From: Prevotella sp. UBA2755
GTDB lineage: Bacteria > Bacteroidota > Bacteroidia > Bacteroidales > Bacteroidaceae
Assembly: GCA_002353225.1 (NCBI GenBank)
Contig: DEJF01000050.1
Coordinates: 5,123-69,122, forward strand
Length of the DNA: 64,000 nt
Direction of reading: 5' to 3'
The position numbers and the translations under genes were made by a program. Position 1 is the first letter of the stretch; each line of letters opens with the position of its first letter. Positions 52,997 through 61,433 of this stretch are shown here, one piece after another. Below the pieces are notes generated by a model. The model worked only from the letters and a program-made list of their open reading frames with translations. It was not told the origin of the DNA and did no database searches.

Positions 52997-55900
52997 TTAG
53001 GTTTCTGGCAATAACACGACACCATGCTGTTTCTTTCCGTCCATCATGATCTTCAAAGGACGGTCGAAACGCACATGGCGCACATACTGGGTCTCCTCCA
53101 CCGCTGGCATGGCATCCAGGATCTCCTTTTGGAGGACACCGTCACCCGTATAGGTATTGATGGTGAAATAACCGACTCCGAAAGAGGTCAGGTTCTGGAA
53201 GAAGTGCGTTCCCTGCGAGGGGTCTACATGGTAGTTTTTCAGTCCTGCCTCCACGATGACACGGGCAGCGGAGATATGGGGCCATTTCACGGGAATACCC
53301 AACCAGTAGTCACTGCTGCCCCAGCGTCCCGGACCAATCAGCACGTAGTTCTTATCGGCATCGAGGAACTTACGGTTGATCCGCTCTATCTCGTCAGCGA
53401 TATAGGGGTTGTTGGCGGCGGTGAAGTCGTCGTCGGTCTTGACATAGACCACATCCACCACATCCTCGGAGATACCATGTCCCAAGGAGTTATGGGAGCG
53501 CAACAGGCACTGCTCGTCAGGAATCACTGCAAGATCCTCGTCCAGCACTTGCTTGGAGTCGACGATAGGACGGATCTGCAACAGGTAGAAGTCACCTGTC
53601 GTACCCTGCGGTGTACTGCTCAGGTTACAAGCGAACTCGATTTCCACGGGACGACGCATATCCTCAGAACCGTATTTCTGTGCCATCTGCAGAATCTCGG
53701 GCAGTGGGAAGATACCCTGTTGTAACACCCCACAGAACGAGATAACCTTACGTCCGCCCTCATAGATACCGTCACGGATAATCTGGTCGGAGGGGTCATA
53801 GGTGGAGGCGATACCGTTCAGCGAGCCGTCCTTATCCGCCTCCTTCACGCGCAGGCTCTTGATATTAAAGCCGTCGTCCACCTTGAAGTCATCACCCACA
53901 TGCGACATGTCCAGCGCATAGAAGCGGGTCTGTGTCTCCTTCAGTGCGGTATCCATCTCGGAGGTCTGTAACACCTGTGTGGGATGGTACGGTGACACAC
54001 GGAGGGTCTGTCCGCCATCCACGATATATTTTCCTAATCCTAAGGCAAGGGAGGCGATACCCTCCTCTGCTGTCTCGTCACCAATCGGGTAGTAGTTCAG
54101 GGAGCGCAGCACACCACTGAACGTGGGATAGTAATGGTCTCCGTACTGGTGTCCTACCACCTCCTGCAGGATGACAGCCATCTTCTCCTGGTCGATGACA
54201 TTCGAGGTCGCTGTCATATACGCCTTCGAGTCCTTGTAATAGACGGAGGCATAGACACCCTTGATGGCACAGGCGAGCATCCGCAGCATCTCATACTTAT
54301 CCTCTAAATAGGGTATCATATAGGTACTGTAGATACCTGCGAACGGCTGGTAATGGCTGTCCTCCAACAGCGAACTGGAACGCACGGCAATCGGTGACTT
54401 CACCGCATCGAAGAAGGTGAAGAAGTCGGCTATCAGCGAGTCTGGCAACTGTGCCTTCAGGAAATGCTGCAGGATCTCCTCGTCGGAAGCGTCACTCAAG
54501 GCGATACCCCATAGGTTGTTCTTATCCATGAACTCATCGAAGAAGTCGGTACAGAGCACGACGGTCTTGGGGATAGAGACGTTGGCATTCTCAAACTGGT
54601 TCAGTTCCGCATGGCGTTTGATGATATTATCCAGGAAGGCGAGACCACGTCCCTTGCCTCCCAACGAGCCCTCACCGATACGGGCGAAGTGGGCGTAACG
54701 GTCGAACTTCAGACGGTCGAACACAGCGACGACACCGATATTCTTCATCCGCCGATACTGCACGATGGCATCGAAGATAATCTGTCGGTGGGCATCCACA
54801 TCCTGTAACTTATGCCACGTCACCGTCTTCAGGAAGGCGGAGACGGGGAAGATGGCACGGGCGCACAGCCAACGGCTCATGTGGTTACGGGAGATATGGT
54901 AGAGCATGGAGTCATTGGGAATCTTGAAGATATTATCCTGCAACTCCTTCAGGGACGACACACGCATGATCTCCTCACGGGTCACCGGGTCACGGAAGAT
55001 AAAGTCACCGAAGCCCATGTGCTCCTCGATGATATGACGCAGGTCAACATTCATCTTCTTCGAGTTCTTGTCGACAAAGTCAAAACCCTCTGCCTCCGCC
55101 TTCTCCTTATTGGCGATCTCACTGCTCTGCAGGATCAGCGGCACATACTCGTCACGCTTACGGATCTCACGCAACAGTTTCAGACCTGCCTCAGCATCGC
55201 CTTCCTCCACGTGTGACAGTCTGCCAGCCGTCGTCTTCATCGGGAAACGGGTGTCACTAATCACGCCCAGCACGTTATCATGGTATTTCTCATACCATGC
55301 CATCGCCTCCTCGTAGTTCGTGGCAAGCACCACCTTAGGTCGTCCGCGCTTTCGCTGGGCAGCGGCATGGGGGTTCAGCGCCTCCGTCGAGAAGTTCTTA
55401 CTCTGCGCGAGGATATAGTTATAGAGGTTGGGCAGTACCGAGGAGTAGAAGCGGATATTATCCTCCACCAGCATGATCATCTGCACACCAGCCTCCTTGA
55501 TGTCGTGCTCGATATTCATCTTATCCTCTATCAGTTTGATGATGGACAGGATGAGGTTGGTATTACCTAACCAGCAGAACACATAATCGAAGATTGACAT
55601 GTCCTCGTTCTCGATACGCTTGGTGATACCGTGCGAGAAGGGAGTCAGGACGACACAGGGGATCTGGGGTGCCGACTGCTTCACGTCACGTGCCACGGCA
55701 AAGGCGTCATTGTCGGCATTACCCGGCATACAGATAATCAGGTCGATATCAGTGGTCCTCAGCACTTCCTCCGCCTCCTCCGTCGTACTGACCTGCGTGA
55801 AGGTGGGTGGGTAGCGCAGTCCCAGTTCCATATACTCGTCAAACAGTTTCTCGTCGATACGTCCGTCGTCCTCCAACATAAACGCATCATAGGGGTTAGC

Positions 55901-56020
55901 GACAATCAGAATATTGAAGATACGGCGTGTCATCAGATTGACAAACGACACATCCTTCAGATAGAACTGATTCCACTCATTCGGTATTTTATTGGTTTCT
56001 TCCATATAGTCACTTTGCAT
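52997..56020 (-). CDS. Receiver-receiver-PPDK_N (PEP-synthase-like ATP-grasp) protein
   Basis: 1007 residues (a second possible start is at 56005). Residues about 33-168 form a degenerate response-regulator-like domain (phosphoacceptor position reads LIICMPG). Residues about 180-345 look like a complete receiver: acidic pair Glu186/Asp187 in LVEDN, Asp256 in GVISDTRFP, Ser299/300 and Lys318 in FVDKNS. A PEP-synthase/PPDK nucleotide-binding domain follows (about 440-830: GEGSLGGKGRGLAFL, AVRSSSLLEDS...FAG, LALGLGKYIVDGG, FYLLQIRPIV). A C-terminal part (VLIGPGRWGSSDYWLGIPVK) is unknown to me as a domain. The phosphohistidine swivel and PEP-binding domains of true PEP synthase are absent. First gene of a unit with PIG-L and GH20 genes. 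Confidence 0.8.
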   Translation of the reverse strand: MQSDYMEETNKIPNEWNQFYLKDVSFVNLMTRRIFNILIVANPYDAFMLEDDGRIDEKLFDEYMELGLRYPPTFTQVSTTEEAEEVLRTTDIDLIICMPGNADNDAFAVARDVKQSAPQIPCVVLTPFSHGITKRIENEDMSIFDYVFCWLGNTNLILSIIKLIEDKMNIEHDIKEAGVQMIMLVEDNIRFYSSVLPNLYNYILAQSKNFSTEALNPHAAAQRKRGRPKVVLATNYEEAMAWYEKYHDNVLGVISDTRFPMKTTAGRLSHVEEGDAEAGLKLLREIRKRDEYVPLILQSSEIANKEKAEAEGFDFVDKNSKKMNVDLRHIIEEHMGFGDFIFRDPVTREEIMRVSSLKELQDNIFKIPNDSMLYHISRNHMSRWLCARAIFPVSAFLKTVTWHKLQDVDAHRQIIFDAIVQYRRMKNIGVVAVFDRLKFDRYAHFARIGEGSLGGKGRGLAFLDNIIKRHAELNQFENANVSIPKTVVLCTDFFDEFMDKNNLWGIALSDASDEEILQHFLKAQLPDSLIADFFTFFDAVKSPIAVRSSSLLEDSHYQPFAGIYSTYMIPYLEDKYEMLRMLACAIKGVYASVYYKDSKAYMTATSNVIDQEKMAVILQEVVGHQYGDHYYPTFSGVLRSLNYYPIGDETAEEGIASLALGLGKYIVDGGQTLRVSPYHPTQVLQTSEMDTALKETQTRFYALDMSHVGDDFKVDDGFNIKSLRVKEADKDGSLNGIASTYDPSDQIIRDGIYEGGRKVISFCGVLQQGIFPLPEILQMAQKYGSEDMRRPVEIEFACNLSSTPQGTTGDFYLLQIRPIVDSKQVLDEDLAVIPDEQCLLRSHNSLGHGISEDVVDVVYVKTDDDFTAANNPYIADEIERINRKFLDADKNYVLIGPGRWGSSDYWLGIPVKWPHISAARVIVEAGLKNYHVDPSQGTHFFQNLTSFGVGYFTINTYTGDGVLQKEILDAMPAVEETQYVRHVRFDRPLKIMMDGKKQHGVVLLPET

Positions 56021-56027
56021 TTGCCTA

Positions 56028-56035
56028 CAAAGGTA
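56028..56035 (-). promoter_or_regulatory. -7 box of the receiver/PEP-synthase-like gene
   Basis: The minus strand reads TACCTTTG, seven bases before the ATG at 56020 or 22 before the ATG at 56005. Confidence 0.6.
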
Positions 56036-56101
56036 CGATTAAGTGAGAAGAAAACCAAAAGAATTTTGAGTTTTCTCAAACGGGAGTACCTTCGACCTAA
56101 A

Positions 56102-56167
56102 GTCAAAATTACGAAAAATAATTGATAGTCCATAGCTCATAGTTCATAAATATTTCGTAATTTTGAC
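56102..56167. repeat. Inverted repeat with outward -7-like boxes and heptamer core
   Basis: GTCAAAATTACGAAA (from 56102) and TTTCGTAATTTTGAC (to 56167) are perfect inverted copies. Each contains a TAATTTTG box pointing outward. The loop holds three AGTTCAT-like heptamers (56126-56146). Confidence 0.75.
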
Positions 56168-56241
56168 TTCGTCGAAATTACTTTGCACTCGGAAATGAAA
56201 AGAAAAATGAACTTTCCTTTTGCATTTCACTCGTTTATTCG

Positions 56242-56249
56242 TAATTTTG
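56242..56249 (+). promoter_or_regulatory. -7 box of the UDG-like gene
   Basis: TAATTTTG, 23 bases before the ATG at 56273. The same TTCGTAATTTTG string also occurs at 56154. Confidence 0.6.
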
Positions 56250-56272
56250 TGGCTGATTTGGAAAAGGGTCCC

Positions 56273-56875
56273 ATGAAGGAGATAGAACAACACCCATTAC
56301 AACCGTTCCTGCCAAGCCATGCAAGACTATTGATGCTCGGCAGTTTTCCACCATCGAGGAAGAGATGGTGCATGGACTTTTTCTACCCTAACTTCAACAA
56401 TGACATGTGGAGGATATGGGGTATCGTCTGCTTCCAGGACAAAGACTATTTCGTCGACCTGACGAACAAACGGTTCAAGCAGCAGGAGATTGAGACGTTC
56501 CTGAATGAAAAGGGGATCGCACTCTATGATACGGCATGTGCCGTGGTGAGGACGAAGAATACTGCCTCGGACAAGGACTTGGATGTGGTGGAGGAGACGG
56601 ACATCGACGGTCTGCTGCAACAGATACCCAACTGCGGGGCGATTGTCACGACAGGACAGAAGGCAACGGATATCCTGACGGCTCGCTTCGGCATCCGACA
56701 ACCTGCCGTGGGGGAGTATGTGTCCTTTGACTATCAGGGAAGGACCATGCGGCTCTACCGTATGCCCAGCAGTTCCCGTGCCTATCCTCTGGCTTTGGAG
56801 AAGAAGGCGGAGAAATACAAGACGGTGCTTGAAGAGTTCAAAGTTCAGAGTTCAGAGTTAAGAGTTGAAACTTAA
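56273..56875 (+). CDS. Uracil-DNA-glycosylase-superfamily protein
   Basis: 200 residues from MKEIEQHPLQPFLP; a frame opening at 56183 includes the -7 box and is rejected. Motif LLMLGSFPPSRKRWCMDFFY matches the GSxPx catalytic-loop region of the UDG superfamily (mismatch-specific or SMUG-like branches), and RLYRMPSSSRAYPL corresponds to the late SPS/His-loop segment. Probably removes damaged or mispaired bases; exact branch not decided. The last 13 or so residues (FKVQSSELRVET) are encoded by a heptamer array, so the C terminus is repeat-derived. Confidence 0.75.
   Translation: MKEIEQHPLQPFLPSHARLLMLGSFPPSRKRWCMDFFYPNFNNDMWRIWGIVCFQDKDYFVDLTNKRFKQQEIETFLNEKGIALYDTACAVVRTKNTASDKDLDVVEETDIDGLLQQIPNCGAIVTTGQKATDILTARFGIRQPAVGEYVSFDYQGRTMRLYRMPSSSRAYPLALEKKAEKYKTVLEEFKVQSSELRVET
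56835..56869 (+). repeat. Five-unit AGTTCAG heptamer array at the 3' end of the UDG-like gene
   Basis: AGTTCAA, AGTTCAG, AGTTCAG, AGTTAAG and AGTTGAA in tandem, ending just before the stop codon. Confidence 0.85.
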
Positions 56876-56889
56876 ATTAATAAAGATAT

Positions 56890-58221
56890 ATGGAAAAGAA
56901 ATTACGTCCCGGTTCGCTGTGTGTACAGGCTGGTTACAAAGCGAAGAATGGAGAACCTATTGAGTTGCCAATCATTCAGAGTACGACATTTAAGTATGAT
57001 GACTCTGACGAGATGGCTCAACTGTTTGACTTAAAGAAGGAGGGGTATTTCTATACTCGTCTGCAAAACCCCACCAATGACGCGGTGGCTGCTAAGATTG
57101 CCGCATTAGAGGGTGGCGTGGGCTGTGTGCTGACCTCCTCTGGACAGGCCGCCAACTTCTATGCTGTGTTTAATATCTGTGAGGCTGGCGACCATATCGT
57201 CACGTCCAATGAGATCTACGGGGGTACATTCAACCTCTTCGGGGTGACCTTGAAGAAACTGGGTATCGAGTGTACGTTCGTATCGCCTGAGGCGAGTGAC
57301 GAGGAGATACAGGCTGCCTTCCGTCCGAATACCAAGGCATTGTTCGGAGAGACCATCACCAACCCTGGTTGTGCCGTGCTGGACATCGAGCGCTTCGCAC
57401 GCATCGCCCATCAGAACGGCGTGCCCCTGATTATCGACAACACGTTTGCGACACCTATCAACTGCCGTCCCTTCGAATGGGGTGCTGACATCGTGACGCA
57501 CTCCACCACGAAGTATATGGACGGTCTTGCCACACAGGTGGGCGGTGCCGTCGTGGACAGTGGTAATTTCGACTGGATGAACTGCAGACATACTGGTGAT
57601 AACACTCCCTCTCTACTTGGAGAGGGTCGGGGTGAGGCTAAATTCCCCGGACTCTGCACCCCTGATGAGTCGTACCACGGACTGACCTACGTGAAGGCGT
57701 TTGGCAAGATGGGATATACCACCAAACTGGTGGCTCAACTGATGCGTGACTTAGGTAGCATCCCCGCTCCCCAGAACTCCTTCCTGCTGAACATCGGACT
57801 GCAGACACTGCACCTGCGCATGGCACAGCACTGCAAGAACGCCCAGCGTGTCGCTGAGTTCCTGCACGACTGCCCGAAGGTGGCGTGGGTACACTACTGC
57901 GGACTGAAGGACGACCAGTACTATGAACTCGGACAGAAATACCTGCCGAACGGCTCATGCGGTGTCATCGCCTTCGGACTGAAGGGTGACCGTGAGACTG
58001 CCATCAAGTGGATGGACTCGCTGCAGATGATCAATATCGTGACGCATGTCGCCGATGCCCGCACCTGTGTGCTGCATCCTGCCAGTCATACCCACCGCCA
58101 ACTCAGCGACGAGCAGTTGCGCGAGGCTGGCGTGGCTCCCGACCTGATTCGCCTGTCGGTAGGCATCGAGGACGTGGAGGATATCCTCGACGACATCAAG
58201 CAGGCACTGGACAAGATTTAA
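56890..58221 (+). CDS. metY: O-acetylhomoserine sulfhydrylase (PLP-dependent Cys/Met family)
   Basis: 443 residues. PLP-binding and family motifs: YTRLQNPTNDAVAAKIAALE, SSGQAANFYAVF, IIDNTFATPINCRP and the Schiff-base Lys in THSTTKYMDG. Length and the LRPGSLCVQAGYKAKNGEPI start fit O-acetylhomoserine aminocarboxypropyltransferase, which makes homocysteine from O-acetylhomoserine and sulfide; cystathionine gamma-synthase is the alternative. Residues about 233-251 (RHTGDNTPSLLGEGRGEA) are an insertion encoded by a GC-rich hairpin between WMNC and KFPGLCTPDESYHG, away from the catalytic motifs. An SLC13 transporter gene follows after 32 bases. Confidence 0.92.
   Translation: MEKKLRPGSLCVQAGYKAKNGEPIELPIIQSTTFKYDDSDEMAQLFDLKKEGYFYTRLQNPTNDAVAAKIAALEGGVGCVLTSSGQAANFYAVFNICEAGDHIVTSNEIYGGTFNLFGVTLKKLGIECTFVSPEASDEEIQAAFRPNTKALFGETITNPGCAVLDIERFARIAHQNGVPLIIDNTFATPINCRPFEWGADIVTHSTTKYMDGLATQVGGAVVDSGNFDWMNCRHTGDNTPSLLGEGRGEAKFPGLCTPDESYHGLTYVKAFGKMGYTTKLVAQLMRDLGSIPAPQNSFLLNIGLQTLHLRMAQHCKNAQRVAEFLHDCPKVAWVHYCGLKDDQYYELGQKYLPNGSCGVIAFGLKGDRETAIKWMDSLQMINIVTHVADARTCVLHPASHTHRQLSDEQLREAGVAPDLIRLSVGIEDVEDILDDIKQALDKI
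57605..57640 (+). repeat. In-frame GC-rich hairpin element in metY
   Basis: CCCTCTC and GAGAGGG form a stem around TACTTG, followed by TCGGGGTGAGGCT. It encodes SLLGEGRGEA. Confidence 0.85.
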
Positions 58222-58253
58222 TCATTATCAACCATATTAATAAGTAAAGAAGT

Positions 58254-59759
58254 ATGTTTCACATTTACAAAGGCTACGAACTTGTGGATGCGTACCACAA
58301 GATGCGTATGGGCAGGCGCTTCCATCCGAGTGGTGCCTTTAAAAAAACAACACAGGCAATCGTCGTACTCATCGTGACGCTGTTCCTCTGGAACATGCCG
58401 TCGGCATGGTTCGGCATCGAGGGACTGACCGTCGTACAACAGCGTATTATCGCTATCTTCGCCTTCGCCACACTGATGTGGATCCTGGAGGTTGTCTCCT
58501 CATGGGCTACCTCTGTGGCGATTATCGGACTGATGCTGCTCTTCGCCTCGGACAGTGGTGTCAAATGGATGTGTGACCCTGACGAGGTGGGTTCCCTACT
58601 CTCCTACAAGTCGGTGATGGCGACCTTCGCCGACCCGGTCATCATGCTGTTTATCGGCGGCTTCATCCTTGCCATCGCAGCGACGAAGACGGGACTGGAC
58701 GCACAACTGGCAAAGGTGCTGCTCAAACCCTTCGGCAACAAGAGTGACAACGTGCTGCTGGGCTTCATCCTTATCACGGGTCTGTTCTCGATGTTCGTGT
58801 CGAACACGGCGACGGCGGCGATGATGCTGACCTTCCTGACACCGGTGTTCCGCCAACTGCCTCCCGAGGGTAAGGGACGTATCGCCATGGCACTGTCTAT
58901 CCCCGTTGCCGCCAACCTCGGCGGTATGGGAACACCCATCGGCACACCTCCCAACACCATCGCCCTGAAATACCTCAACGACCCGGAGGGTCTGAACATG
59001 CAACTGGGCTTCGGCGAGTGGATGATGTTCATGACTCCATTGGTCATCATCCTCCTGTTCCTGGGATGGTACCTACTGAAGACCCTCTTCCCCTTCAGCC
59101 AGAAAACGGTAGAACTGGAGATCGAGGGGGAGATGAAGAAAGACAAGCACACCTATATCGTCATCGTGACATTCTTCGTGACGGTAGCGTTGTGGCTGCT
59201 GGATGCCGTGACAGGTATCAACTCCTATACGGTGGCACTCATCCCGTTTGTGGTCTTCGCCCTGACAGGTGTGATTACCAAGCGTGACCTGGAGCAGATC
59301 AACTGGAGTGTCATCTGGATGGTGGCTGGCGGTTTCGCCCTCGGCTACGGACTGAATGCCTCCGGGCTTGCCGCCAATGCGGTGAAGAGTATTCCCTTCG
59401 GTGACTTCTCACCCCTGCTCATCCTATTGCTGTCGGGACTGATCTGCTATATCCTCTCCAACTTCATCAGCAACTCAGCGACAGCGGCTCTGCTGATGCC
59501 TATCCTTGCCGTGGTCTGTGCGGCTATGGGTGACAAACTGGAGGCGATTGGCGGTACACCTACCGTCCTGATTGGTGTCGCCATTGCGGCATCGAGTGCG
59601 ATGGTACTGCCTATCTCTACCCCACCGAATGCCCTCGCCTACGCTACCAACCTGGTACAGCAGAAGGACATGTCGAAGATAGGACTCATCATGGGTATCA
59701 TCAGTATGGTATTGGGTTACATCCTGCTCTATTTCTTGGGGACACTACACGTACTATAG
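58254..59759 (+). CDS. SLC13/DASS-family sodium-coupled anion transporter
   Basis: 501 residues, about 11-12 membrane segments after a basic N-terminal stretch. The two substrate/sodium motifs are SNTATAAMML (about residue 183) and SNSATAALLMP (about 407), with GGMGTPIGTPPN and LPISTPPNALAYA nearby: the DASS signature. Transports dicarboxylates, citrate or sulfate; the sequence does not say which. Position after metY could suggest sulfur supply, but dicarboxylates are the commoner substrate. Confidence 0.92.
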   Translation: MFHIYKGYELVDAYHKMRMGRRFHPSGAFKKTTQAIVVLIVTLFLWNMPSAWFGIEGLTVVQQRIIAIFAFATLMWILEVVSSWATSVAIIGLMLLFASDSGVKWMCDPDEVGSLLSYKSVMATFADPVIMLFIGGFILAIAATKTGLDAQLAKVLLKPFGNKSDNVLLGFILITGLFSMFVSNTATAAMMLTFLTPVFRQLPPEGKGRIAMALSIPVAANLGGMGTPIGTPPNTIALKYLNDPEGLNMQLGFGEWMMFMTPLVIILLFLGWYLLKTLFPFSQKTVELEIEGEMKKDKHTYIVIVTFFVTVALWLLDAVTGINSYTVALIPFVVFALTGVITKRDLEQINWSVIWMVAGGFALGYGLNASGLAANAVKSIPFGDFSPLLILLLSGLICYILSNFISNSATAALLMPILAVVCAAMGDKLEAIGGTPTVLIGVAIAASSAMVLPISTPPNALAYATNLVQQKDMSKIGLIMGIISMVLGYILLYFLGTLHVL

Positions 59760-59800
59760 CCCGAGAATTAACAAATTGTAAACTTTAAACTAAAATAATA

Positions 59801-59841
59801 GGGAATTTTCTTGGTGATTTCAAGAAAATTCCCTATATTTG
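59801..59841 (+). promoter_or_regulatory. gdhA promoter embedded in a perfect palindrome
   Basis: GGGAATTTTCTTG and CAAGAAAATTCCC are perfect inverted copies around seven bases (59801-59833). The -7 box TATATTTG (59834-59841) follows immediately, and a TTG at 59811-59813, 20 bases upstream, is the -33 element within the left arm. The ATG of gdhA is 48 bases on. Confidence 0.75.
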
Positions 59842-59889
59842 CATTACCAATATAACAATATGTCAGTTTAACAATAAAACCTTAAAACT

Positions 59890-61227
59890 ATGAACGTAGA
59901 GAAAATCATGCAGGATCTGGAGAAGAAGCATCCTGGCGAAGTAGAGTATTTACAGGCTGTCCGTGAGGTCCTTGAGTCTATCAAGGACGTGTACAACCAG
60001 CACCCCGAGTTTGAGAAGGCTAAGATTGTGGAGCGCATCGTAGAGCCGGAGCGCATCATCACCTTCCGTGTACCTTGGGTCGACGACAAGGGCGAGGTAC
60101 AGGTGAACATCGGCTATCGTGTGCAGTTCAACAGTGCCATCGGTCCGTATAAGGGAGGCTTGCGCTTCCACGCCTCTGTCAACCTGAGCATCTTGAAGTT
60201 CCTCGGTTTTGAGCAGACCTTCAAGAACGCGTTGACGACCCTGCCGATGGGCGGTGGCAAGGGCGGTAGTGACTTCTCACCCCGTGGCAAGAGCGATGCG
60301 GAGATCATGCGCTTCTGTCAGGCTTTCATGTGTGAGTTATATAAGGTGATCGGTCCTGATGTCGACGTACCTGCTGGTGACATCGGTGTGGGTGGTCGTG
60401 AGATCGGTTATCTCTTCGGGATGTACAAGAAACTGACCAGTCAGTTCCATGGTGCTACCCTGACGGGTAAGGGTCTGGAATGGGGTGGTTCTATCCTGCG
60501 CCCCGAGGCAACAGGTTACGGTGCCCTGTATTTCGTTCACCAGATGATGGAGACCCATGGACTGGACATCAAGGGCAAGACCGTCGCCCTCTCTGGTTTC
60601 GGCAATGTGGCGTGGGGTGCCGCCAAGAAGGCTACTGAGTTAGGTGCCAAGGTGATTACCATCAGTGGTCCTGACGGTTATATCTACGACCCTGCCGGTC
60701 TTGACGACGAGAAAATAGAGTACCTGCTGGAACTGCGTGCCTCTGGCAATGATGTCTGCGCACCATACGCTGAGGAGTTCCCTGGCAGCCAGTTCTTCGA
60801 GGGTAAGAAGCCTTGGGAGCAGAAAGCGGATATCTACCTGCCATGCGCTACGCAGAACGAGTTGAATGGTGAGGATGCTGATAAGATTCTTGCCAACAAA
60901 CCGTTATGTGTCGCTGAGGTCAGCAACATGGGATGCACTGCCGAGGCTGTCAATAAGTTTATTGCCGCCGGTCAGTTGTTTGCTCCTGGCAAGGCTGTCA
61001 ATGCTGGTGGTGTCGCTACCTCTGGCTTAGAGATGACGCAGAACTCAATGCGTATCGCATGGACGGGCGAGGAGGTCGACCAGAAACTGCATCAGATCAT
61101 GTCTGGCATCCATAACCAGTGCGTGAAATACGGTAAGGAGGGTAATTATGTCAACTACGTGAAGGGTGCCAACGTGGCAGGCTTCATGAAGGTGGCAAAG
61201 GCGATGCTCGCACAGGGTATCGTATAA
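59890..61227 (+). CDS. gdhA: NADP-type glutamate dehydrogenase
   Basis: Reductive amination of 2-oxoglutarate; ammonium assimilation. 445 residues, the hexameric length. GGLRFHASVNLSILKFLGFE with substrate Lys residues, LPMGGGKGGSDF (catalytic Lys region), VPAGDIGVGGREIGYL, nucleotide-binding ALSGFGNVAWGAA and EVSNMGCTAEA are as expected. The sequence after the fold's beta-2 strand (SGPDGYIYDP) is the usual NADP-type form. Ends with a strong terminator (61249-61275). Confidence 0.96.
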   Translation: MNVEKIMQDLEKKHPGEVEYLQAVREVLESIKDVYNQHPEFEKAKIVERIVEPERIITFRVPWVDDKGEVQVNIGYRVQFNSAIGPYKGGLRFHASVNLSILKFLGFEQTFKNALTTLPMGGGKGGSDFSPRGKSDAEIMRFCQAFMCELYKVIGPDVDVPAGDIGVGGREIGYLFGMYKKLTSQFHGATLTGKGLEWGGSILRPEATGYGALYFVHQMMETHGLDIKGKTVALSGFGNVAWGAAKKATELGAKVITISGPDGYIYDPAGLDDEKIEYLLELRASGNDVCAPYAEEFPGSQFFEGKKPWEQKADIYLPCATQNELNGEDADKILANKPLCVAEVSNMGCTAEAVNKFIAAGQLFAPGKAVNAGGVATSGLEMTQNSMRIAWTGEEVDQKLHQIMSGIHNQCVKYGKEGNYVNYVKGANVAGFMKVAKAMLAQGIV

Positions 61228-61248
61228 TTCCCCCACACACTACTATGA

Positions 61249-61275
61249 AAGGCTCCCGTTCAAGGAGCCTTTTTT
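61249..61275 (+). terminator. Intrinsic terminator of gdhA
   Basis: AAGGCTCC and GGAGCCTT form an eight-base stem with loop CGTTCAA, followed by a T run. Confidence 0.9.
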
Positions 61276-61396
61276 GTTGTTGACATACTCGGAAGTGTCA
61301 TATTTAAAATAAGACACAGGCACTCATCGCATGGCTCTTAATAGAGTGTGTGTAGATAATAATACATTTTTTGGAGGAATGTTCCGATATTTTATC

Positions 61397-61404
61397 TATA
61401 TTTG
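61397..61404 (+). promoter_or_regulatory. -7 box of the dockerin-bearing gene
   Basis: TATATTTG, 26 bases before the ATG at 61431. Confidence 0.6.
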
Positions 61405-61433
61405 CAAACATAAACCAATTAAACGATGAGATG

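Noticed and set aside
57638..57958. Arg/Ser-rich frame antisense to metY
   Set aside because: Shadow of a well-supported gene, with no start signal and no recognisable domain.
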